Shown here one piece after another: positions 1 through 5,729 of a stretch of 5,729 nt of DNA. Source of the stretch: Geothrix sp. (GTDB lineage Bacteria; Acidobacteriota; Holophagae; Holophagales; Holophagaceae); the NCBI GenBank assembly GCA_023701165.1, contig JAMPXL010000086.1, forward strand, positions 1 to 5,729, written 5' to 3'. The stretch's first letter is position 1; every line of letters begins with the position of its first letter. Position numbers and translations under genes: made by a program. The notes under the pieces are model-generated. The model did not search any database, was not told the DNA's origin, and saw nothing but the letters and a program-made list of their open reading frames with translations.

Positions 1-650
1 CCGCCGAGAACGAACCCATCGGACCGTTCACCGGCGCCGTCTTCAGCAACGAGCTCTTCGACGCCCTCCCCGCCCAGCCCTGGCGCTGGGACGGGGAAGG
101 CTGGACCCGCGAGGTGCTGACCGCCGACGGTCCCCAGTGGCAGGCGGCGGAACCCGGCGAGGCCGGGGCCTGGTTCTCGGCGCACACCGACGGCCTGGAG
201 CCCCGCGACGGCAGCATCTGGTGCGAGGGCCTGCCGGGACTGGTGAAGGAGCTGGCGGGGGCCCTGGAGGCGGGCCTCTTCCTGGCGGTGGACTACGGTG
301 AGCCCGCCGACCGGTTGCTGGCCAAGGGCGCGGACCTGCGCCGCTTCAAGGCCCACAGCGTGGACGGCAAGTGGCACGAGGATCTGGGCGAGGCGGATCT
401 GACCGCGGATGTGGACTTCACGCGGCTGGCGGCGCTGCTGGAAGGCGAAGGCCTGTCGGGCCTCGCCCACCTGGAGCTGAGCAAGTGGATCCGCACCCAC
501 GCGCCCCTGGACCAGTGGGGCGCCGGATGGATGGCCCTGCCCGAAACCGAGCGCAAAGCCCGCACCGAGAACCTGCTCCAGCTCACCCTCCCCGGCATGA
601 TGGGCAGCCGGTTCCGGGTGCTGGAGGGGTGGAGGGAAAAGCCTCTTTAA
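1..650 (+). CDS. MidA/NDUFAF7-family class I SAM-dependent methyltransferase, C-terminal part (5' end outside window)
   Basis: The reading frame is open from base 3, so the gene begins left of the window; a GTG at 114 is internal and not the start. About 215 residues are visible. Recognisable MidA (old DUF185) marks, in order, are SNELFDALP at about residues 15-23, the acidic-Tyr-Gly motif VDYGE near 95, the hallmark DLTADVDFT near 132-140, and LPGMMGSRFRVL close to the C-terminus. The glycine-rich SAM-binding motif expected in the N-terminal half is not in the window. In the family, mitochondrial NDUFAF7 methylates an arginine of complex I subunit NDUFS2; the target of bacterial members is not settled, so none is assigned. 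The protein is expected to be cytoplasmic, as no membrane segment is seen. The last codons and the TAA stop overlap a 14-nt direct repeat (635-648). The next gene is convergent, so nothing downstream is co-transcribed. Family assignment is firm; the biological role is not. Confidence 0.88.
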   Translation, partial: AENEPIGPFTGAVFSNELFDALPAQPWRWDGEGWTREVLTADGPQWQAAEPGEAGAWFSAHTDGLEPRDGSIWCEGLPGLVKELAGALEAGLFLAVDYGEPADRLLAKGADLRRFKAHSVDGKWHEDLGEADLTADVDFTRLAALLEGEGLSGLAHLELSKWIRTHAPLDQWGAGWMALPETERKARTENLLQLTLPGMMGSRFRVLEGWREKPL

Positions 651-694
651 CCACCGATAAACACAGATGAACGCGGATTAGGAACAGCCTCTTT
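635..694. repeat. 14-nt direct repeat pair (13/14 identical), 46 bp apart
   Basis: GGAAAAGCCTCTTT at 635-648 recurs as GGAACAGCCTCTTT at 681-694 with a single mismatch. The first copy encodes the end of the midA-like gene and runs into its stop codon. The second lies in the loop of the inverted repeat described separately. Sequence diverges immediately on both outer sides of each copy. Each copy is followed by the same kind of 10-bp GAT-containing units, but in opposite orientation. The origin (local duplication, template switch, or insertion of a small element) cannot be decided from one sequence. Confidence 0.7.
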
Positions 695-708
695 CATCTG
701 TGTTCATC
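656..708. repeat. Quasi-palindromic intergenic repeat of ~10-bp units; possible bidirectional terminator
   Basis: The arms 656-671 and 693-708 are reverse complements at 15 of 16 positions (perfect over 660-671 with 693-704; mismatch 659/705), enclosing a 21-nt loop. The left arm region reads as 10-bp units CCACCGATAA, ACACAGATGA, ACGCGGATTA from 651 to 680. The other strand reads CGCGGATGAA, CACAGATGAA over the right arm. The element fills the 64-bp gap between two convergent genes, where a hairpin could end both transcripts. However, the only T-rich stretch (716-725) starts several bases past the stem on the plus strand, and there is none on the minus side, so it is not a classical intrinsic terminator. 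From memory, GAT-rich intergenic units of this kind are dispersed in many unrelated bacterial genomes; that needs a search. Their function is unknown to me. Confidence 0.65.
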
Positions 709-714
709 CGCGGC

Positions 715-2616
715 CTATTTCTGTTTTTCGGACCACACGCCCACGCCGATCCCACTCGGTCGTGCGGCGTCGTGGAAGACGGTGTGGGTGGCCTTTTTGT
801 AGTCCCCGGGCCTGGCCTCGTTGATGTTCATGAACACCTGGGGATTGCGGTCCATGAGGGGGAACCAGGTGCTCTGGACCTGGACCATGATCCGGTGGCC
901 TTTCCGGAAGGTGTGGAAGACATCGTTCATGGACCAGGCCACGCGGGTGGGCTGGCCGGGGAGGAAGGGGGCCGGCGTTTCGAGGCTGTCGCGGAACTTG
1001 CCGCGCATGACCTCGCCGCGCACCAGCTGCTGGTAGCCGCCCATGGGGTTGGGCGTGCGGTCCCAGGGATTGCCCTTCTCCCGGAAATCCGGGTTCCGGA
1101 ACCCGTCGGGGTAGACGTCGATGAGCTTCACCACCCAGTCGGCGTCCGTGCCCGTGGTGGCCACGAAGAGCTCGGGCTTCAGGGGCCCGGCCATGGTGAG
1201 GTCCTCGGCCAGGGGCTCCGTCTGGAACACCAGCACGTCCGGGCGCCGGCCGGCGAAGCGCTGATCGGCGGTCATGTACTCCTTGGGCATGCCGATGGCC
1301 ACCTGCTCGATGAAGGGCACCGGCTTGGCGGGATCGGAGGAGAAGGCCTCGGCGCCGCCGTCCGCCGGGGGGGGCGTGAAGGCGAGGCGCCCGCCGGGCT
1401 GGAAGTAGACCTTGGCCTGGGTGGCGGTCCGGGGCGGCCAGGCCTCGAGCCGGTGCCATCGATTGGAACCCGTTTCAAACACCGTGGCCCGGGCCAGGGC
1501 GGGATCCTTCGCGCCCTTGAGGTGGTGGAGGAAGAAGGGGAGCAGGACCTCGGTCTGGAACCAGTCGGAGGTGGCGGCGCCGAACTGCACGGGGCCCAGG
1601 TGGTCGCCCTGGCTGCGCTCCCAGCCGCCGTGGAACCAGGGGCCCATGACCAGGCGGCTGTCCGTGGCGGGGCTCTGGCGGTCCAGGGTCTGGAAGACCT
1701 GGAGGGCGCCGTAGAGGTTCTCGGCGTCGAACCAGCCCCCCACGGTGAGCACGGCGGGCTTCACGGCCCGGAGCCGGGGCCGCAGGTTCCGAGCCTGCCA
1801 GAAGGCGTCGTAGTTCGGGTGGTCCAGCATCTCGTTCCAGAAGGCCACGTCCTTCGTGAACGACCGGGTGGCGGCGGTGGAGCCCAGGCGCAGGAACCAT
1901 TCGTAGCCGTCGGAGGTGCCGTGGTCCAGGGTCTTGGGCCAGGCCCGGGTGGGGGCGGGCCGGGGCTTGCCGAAGCTCGTCATGAAGTTGAAGGCGTGGG
2001 GCAGCCAGAGGGCGCCGTTGCGGTGGAAGTCGTCGCCCGTGAACCAGTCCACGATGGGGGCCTGAGGGGAGACGGCCTTGAGGGCCGGATGGCCGCTGAG
2101 CAGGCCCACGGCCGAGTAGAACCCGGGGTAGCTGATGCCCCACTGGCCCACCTTCCCGTTGTTCCCCGCCACGTGCTTCACCAGCCAGTCCAGGGTGTCG
2201 TAGGTGTCCGTGCTCTCATCCACGGCGGCGCCGCTGGCGGCGCGCTGGGGGCGCATGTTCACGAACTCGCCCTCGGACATCATGCGGCCCCGCACGTCCT
2301 GGTAGACGAAGATGAAACCCTCCCGCTGGAAGGGGGCCGAGGGACCCAGCTGTTCCGGGAAGGCGTCGGCGCCATAGGGGTACACGCTGTAGGGCGTGCG
2401 CTGGAGGAGGATGGGGTAGGTCCGGCTGGTGTCCTTGGGCGCGTAGATGGCGGTGAAGAGCTTCACGCCATCCCGCATGGGGACCTGCACCTCGCGCTTG
2501 GTGTAGTGGTCCCGTGCGGCCGGGGCCGGGGCGGCGGCTTCCTGGGCCGGAGCGGCGCCCCAGACCAGGAAGAGGACCGGCATGAGCGCGGCACGCAGGG
2601 CGCGGGTCAAGGTCAT
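715..2616 (-). CDS. Secreted CocE/NonD-family (peptidase S15-type) alpha/beta hydrolase, alpha-amino-acid ester hydrolase-like
   Basis: A 633-residue serine hydrolase, full length for the family. An N-terminal signal peptide is visible (basic TRALR, hydrophobic run to about residue 20, APA-Q cleavage near 24; no lipobox Cys), so export to the periplasm or outside is expected. The alpha/beta hydrolase domain spans about 40-345: RTPY at 73-76 (likely oxyanion-hole Tyr76), QDVRGR at 106-111, nucleophile Ser162 in GISYPG, GDDFH at 194-198, Asp297 in GGWFDAEN, and His329 in GPWFHGG. The rest, about 355-620, is the X-Pro dipeptidyl-peptidase C-terminal jelly-roll type, with DADWVVKLIDVYPDG near 491-505. 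Spacings of Ser, Asp and His match alpha-amino-acid ester hydrolases (AEH), which split or transfer alpha-amino acyl esters and beta-lactam side chains. Asn300 replaces one acid of the AEH carboxylate cluster, so the substrate is uncertain: an acyl ester or amide, possibly a peptide. The ATG at 2616 is supported by GGAG five bases upstream and by the signal peptide beginning there. The gene is monocistronic within the window and divergent from aguA. Confidence 0.9.
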   Translation of the reverse strand: MTLTRALRAALMPVLFLVWGAAPAQEAAAPAPAARDHYTKREVQVPMRDGVKLFTAIYAPKDTSRTYPILLQRTPYSVYPYGADAFPEQLGPSAPFQREGFIFVYQDVRGRMMSEGEFVNMRPQRAASGAAVDESTDTYDTLDWLVKHVAGNNGKVGQWGISYPGFYSAVGLLSGHPALKAVSPQAPIVDWFTGDDFHRNGALWLPHAFNFMTSFGKPRPAPTRAWPKTLDHGTSDGYEWFLRLGSTAATRSFTKDVAFWNEMLDHPNYDAFWQARNLRPRLRAVKPAVLTVGGWFDAENLYGALQVFQTLDRQSPATDSRLVMGPWFHGGWERSQGDHLGPVQFGAATSDWFQTEVLLPFFLHHLKGAKDPALARATVFETGSNRWHRLEAWPPRTATQAKVYFQPGGRLAFTPPPADGGAEAFSSDPAKPVPFIEQVAIGMPKEYMTADQRFAGRRPDVLVFQTEPLAEDLTMAGPLKPELFVATTGTDADWVVKLIDVYPDGFRNPDFREKGNPWDRTPNPMGGYQQLVRGEVMRGKFRDSLETPAPFLPGQPTRVAWSMNDVFHTFRKGHRIMVQVQSTWFPLMDRNPQVFMNINEARPGDYKKATHTVFHDAARPSGIGVGVWSEKQK

Positions 2617-2767
2617 GGGAGCTCCGGGGGCGAGGCATCATGATACGCGGCATGTCCGTCTCCGGGATGATTCCTGTCCCTGCAGCATTAAGGCTCGACG
2701 GGGGGAGGCCCTTTTGCTGAACTGGAGGGTGCTCTCCGGAGCGTTCCGTTTTCTGGGGTTTCCGACC
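2617..2767. other. Divergent intergenic region (hydrolase gene / aguAB)
   Basis: This 151-bp gap must hold the promoters of the minus-strand hydrolase gene and of aguAB. I see no convincing -35/-10 pair on either strand. The best minus-strand -10-like hexamer is TATCAT (complement of 2640-2645), without a good -35 partner. Two 8-bp perfect palindromes, ATCATGAT (2637-2644) and CTCCGGAG (2734-2741), could be chance or half-sites. No small gene is supported here. Confidence 0.4.
2622..2625 (-). promoter_or_regulatory. Ribosome binding site of the hydrolase gene
   Basis: On the minus strand GGAG lies five bases before the ATG at 2616-2614. It supports that start over other in-frame choices. Confidence 0.6.
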
Positions 2768-3789
2768 ATGTCCCGTCCGACCTTCCGCCAGCCCGCCGAG
2801 TGGGACCCTCACAGCGCCTGCTGGCTGGCCTGGCCCAGCCACGGCCACCTCTGGCAGGAGAACCTGGCCCCGGCCCAGGGGGAATGGACGGCCCTCTGCA
2901 TCGCCCTGGCGGAAGGGGGCGGCGAGGCCCTGGACATCCTGGTGCAGGATGCCGCCGCCGAAGTGGAGGCCCGGGCGGCCCTGGCTCCGGTGCTCGCCCA
3001 GGTGCGCTTCCACCGGGTGCCCGTGGGCGACATCTGGCTGCGGGACACGGCGCCCATCTTCGTGAAGGATGGCGGCGGGGCCCTGCACGCCGCCTGTTTC
3101 GGCTTCAACGGCTGGGGCCGGAAGTACCTGCTGCCGGACGATGACCGGGTGGCGGGCCGCGTGGCCGCCCTGAGTGGATGCGCCCGGCGCGACCACGCCT
3201 GGATCCTTGAGGGGGGCTCCGTGGAGGTGGACGGCGAGGGCACGGTGCTCACCACCCGCCAGTGCCTGCTCAACCCCAACCGCAACCCCGGCCTGGACCG
3301 GGCGGAGATCGAGGCGGCCCTGGCGGACGGCCTCGGTGCCGAAAAGGTGCTCTGGCTGGACGAGGGCCTGCTCAACGACCACACGGACGGCCACATCGAC
3401 ACCCTGGCGCGGTTCGTGGCGCCGGGCGTGGTGGTCTGCATGCAGGCGGCGGATTCCGCCGATCCCAACGCCGCCACCCTGGACCGCCTGGCCGCGGACC
3501 TGGCGGCCATGACCGATGCGAAGGGACGGAAGCTCCAGGTGGTGCGCATCCCCTCGCCGGGTCTCGTGGAAAACGAGGAGGGCGAACCCCTGCCCGCCAG
3601 CTACGTGAACTTCTACATCGGCAACCGCAGCGTGGTGGTGCCCACCTACGGCACGGCCTTCGATGAGGCGGCCGTGGCCGCCATCGCCAGCCTCTTCCCC
3701 GGCCGCCGCACCGTGGGGCGCTCCGCCCGCGCCATCCTCAGCGGGGGCGGCGCCTTCCATTGCATCACCCAGCAGCAGCCGGAGGTCCG

Positions 3790-3793
<4 letters not shown>
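2768..3793 (+). CDS. aguA: Agmatine deiminase (agmatine iminohydrolase)
   Basis: It hydrolyses agmatine to N-carbamoylputrescine and ammonia in the cytoplasm, the step after arginine decarboxylase in putrescine synthesis. The 341-residue protein has the pentein-fold guanidine-modifying signatures of the peptidylarginine-deiminase-like AguA family, in order: PAEWDPHSACWLAWP (9-23), GDIWLRDTAP (87-96), LEGGSVEVDGEGT (147-159), LLNPNRNP (167-174), TDGHIDTLARF (206-216; His209 and Asp211 probably catalytic) and the C-terminal GGGAFHCITQQQP, with nucleophile Cys332. Length is normal for the family. The start at ATG 2768 is chosen because family homology begins there. The frame stays open upstream to 2582, but that extension shows no AguA-like sequence and overlaps the opposite gene. 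The ribosome site is weak (GGGG at 2755-2758, nine bases away), unlike the strong one before aguB. The stop codon overlaps the aguB start by ATGA. A related guanidine hydrolase specificity is possible, but the aguB partner makes agmatine by far the likeliest substrate. Confidence 0.94.
3781..3785 (+). promoter_or_regulatory. Ribosome binding site of aguB, inside the aguA 3' end
   Basis: GGAGG followed four bases later by ATG at 3790. It lies within the last codons of aguA and decides the aguB start in favour of 3790 over an in-frame TTG at 3760 that lies inside the conserved AguA catalytic motif. Confidence 0.8.
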
Positions 3794-4656
<863 letters not shown>

Positions 4657-4665
4657 CCAGCAGCC

Positions 4666-5729
4666 CTACACCTTGAACTGCCCCACCAGGTGGCTCTGGC
4701 TGTCGGCCACGCCCGCCAGGTCGGCGGCGGTGCGGGCCACCTCGGCCACGGCACGGGCCATCTCCCGGGTGGCGGTGGCATTGTGGGCCACGCGGTCCAG
4801 GTTGATGTCCACCTGCTCGGCCACCTCGGCGCTGGTGCGGGCCTGCTCGTCCGCGGCGGCGCCCCCCTCGAGGATCATGGCGGCCAGGCCCTGGATGTTC
4901 GAATCGATGGTGGTGAGGGCGTTCACCGTGTCAGAGACCATCTGGGCGCCCTGGTCCACGGAGGCGTTGCTGCGCTCGATGAGTTCGCCGATCTCGCGGG
5001 CCGCGGCGCCGCTGCGCTCCGCGAGCTTGCGCACCTCCTCGGCCACCACGGCGAAGCCCTTGCCCATGGCCCCGGCCTTGGCGGCCTCGATGGCGGCGTT
5101 GAGGCTGAGCAGGTTCGTCTGCCGGGCGATGTCCTGGATGAGGCGCACGGCCGTGACCATGCCGGCGGCGGCGGTGCGGATCTCCTCCATGGCCTTGGCG
5201 CTTTCGGCGCCCGCCTGGGCGCCGCGGGCGACGGCGGCGACGGCGGTTTCGGATTCCCTCTGGGAGCGCTGGATGGTCCGGGAGACCTGCTCGATGGAGG
5301 CGGAGAGCTCGGTCACGGCGGCGGCCACGCGCTCGAAGGCCCCGCGCTGAGCCTCGGAATTCTGGGCCAGGGTGTCCCCGGTGGCGGCCATCTGCTCGCT
5401 GGAGGCGGAGAGTTGCGTGGCGCCGCTGGCCACAGAGGTGGAGGATCCGGTCAGTTCGTGGAAGACGGAGCGCAGCCGCCCGTTGTAGGCGTTGAAGGCG
5501 GCGGCGGCCTGGCCCACCTCGTCCTGGCTGGAGACCGGAAGCTGCAGGGTGAGGTCGCTCCGGCCCAGGCCTTCGGCCAGCTCCTTCAGGGGCCCGGTGA
5601 TGCGGAGGCTGAGCCGGTACACCACCAGGAAGGTGATCATCCAGACCGCGAAGGACGCGAGGATGTTGAAGGCGAAGCCCCGCCAGAGGGGCTGGGACAG
5701 GTCCAGGCCCCGGTCCCACAGGCCCGCGG
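4666..5729 (-). CDS. Methyl-accepting chemotaxis protein (N-terminal sensor region outside window)
   Basis: A transmembrane chemoreceptor that passes ligand signals to CheA/CheW. The frame is open to the right edge; an internal ATG at 5640 lies inside a membrane helix and is not the start. About 353 residues are visible. A transmembrane helix spans about 18-39 ([11 protein letters not shown] onward). It is followed by a HAMP domain to about 92, with ITGPL near 43 and DEVG at 69-72. The rest is the long antiparallel signalling hairpin, with the tip motif [17 protein letters not shown] (203-219) and then [18 protein letters not shown]. It ends GQFKV, without a CheR-tethering pentapeptide. Against Tsr recalled from memory, each arm is seven residues longer, suggesting the 38H class. 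The tip Glu of the usual AGE motif is Ala (codon at 5068-5070), and only part of the usual methylation sites align. The ligand is unknown because the sensor domain is missing. No other chemotaxis gene is adjacent. Confidence 0.93.
   Translation of the reverse strand, partial: AGLWDRGLDLSQPLWRGFAFNILASFAVWMITFLVVYRLSLRITGPLKELAEGLGRSDLTLQLPVSSQDEVGQAAAAFNAYNGRLRSVFHELTGSSTSVASGATQLSASSEQMAATGDTLAQNSEAQRGAFERVAAAVTELSASIEQVSRTIQRSQRESETAVAAVARGAQAGAESAKAMEEIRTAAAGMVTAVRLIQDIARQTNLLSLNAAIEAAKAGAMGKGFAVVAEEVRKLAERSGAAAREIGELIERSNASVDQGAQMVSDTVNALTTIDSNIQGLAAMILEGGAAADEQARTSAEVAEQVDINLDRVAHNATATREMARAVAEVARTAADLAGVADSQSHLVGQFKV

Noticed and set aside
700..2643. 647-residue open frame on the plus strand opposite the hydrolase gene
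   Set aside because: Its translation is Gly/Val/His/Glu-rich with no recognisable domain, while the minus strand encodes a full hydrolase with intact catalytic residues. It is a G+C-driven shadow frame.
2640..2668. sigma70 promoter for the hydrolase gene (TATCAT as -10)
   Set aside because: The hexamer 17 bases upstream (complement ATCCCG) is not -35-like, so it is not listed as a promoter feature.
2582..2767. 62-residue N-terminal extension of AguA from an upstream ATG
   Set aside because: The AguA family similarity begins right after ATG 2768. The extension would overlap the opposite gene's start region and resembles no AguA sequence. An in-frame GTG at 2729 has its ribosome-site-like GGAGG directly abutting it, which is too close.
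2216..3760. 514-residue open frame on the minus strand across the intergenic gap and aguA
   Set aside because: It spans a promoter region and lies antisense to the well-supported aguA frame. Composition is shadow-like and no motifs are seen.
3760..3789. TTG start at 3760 for aguB
   Set aside because: ATG 3790 has a strong GGAGG site and makes the usual ATGA coupling. The extra ten residues have no family support.

Overview
The window is strongly G+C-rich, with G/C-ending codons throughout and long shadow frames on both strands. It reads as an ordinary chromosomal stretch of a motile, Gram-negative-type bacterium: there is an exported hydrolase with a cleavable signal peptide and a membrane chemoreceptor. 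The mix of proteins, the style of the chemoreceptor hairpin and the intergenic repeat would fit the Acidobacteriota (Holophaga/Geothrix type). That assignment is inference only; no marker gene fixes the taxon. No transposase, phage gene, CRISPR array, tRNA or rRNA was seen.

Layout: (1) Bases 1-650, plus strand: the C-terminal part of a MidA/NDUFAF7-family SAM-dependent methyltransferase, cut by the window edge. (2) Bases 651-714: a short gap between convergent genes, filled by a quasi-palindromic repeat of about 10-bp units and overlapped by a 14-nt direct repeat that starts inside the end of the midA-like gene. (3) Bases 715-2616, minus strand: a complete, probably periplasmic or secreted CocE/NonD (peptidase S15-type) alpha/beta hydrolase related to alpha-amino-acid ester hydrolases. 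(4) Bases 2617-2767: a divergent promoter region. (5) Bases 2768-3793 and 3790-4656, plus strand: agmatine deiminase (aguA) and N-carbamoylputrescine amidase (aguB), overlapping by ATGA and so almost certainly translationally coupled. (6) A 9-bp gap between convergent stop codons, spanned by a small hairpin. (7) Bases 4666 to the right edge, minus strand: a methyl-accepting chemotaxis protein lacking only its N-terminal sensor part.

The one clear pathway is aguAB: agmatine is converted to N-carbamoylputrescine plus ammonia, then to putrescine plus CO2 plus ammonia. This is the arginine-decarboxylase-dependent route to putrescine. The flanking genes (methyltransferase, secreted hydrolase, chemoreceptor) lie in opposite orientations and show no evident functional link to it. 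I see no sign of an undescribed system. The points most worth a second look are the composite repeat at 635-708, the departures of the chemoreceptor from the canonical hairpin tip and methylation sites, and the active-site variation and C8 tract of the hydrolase.
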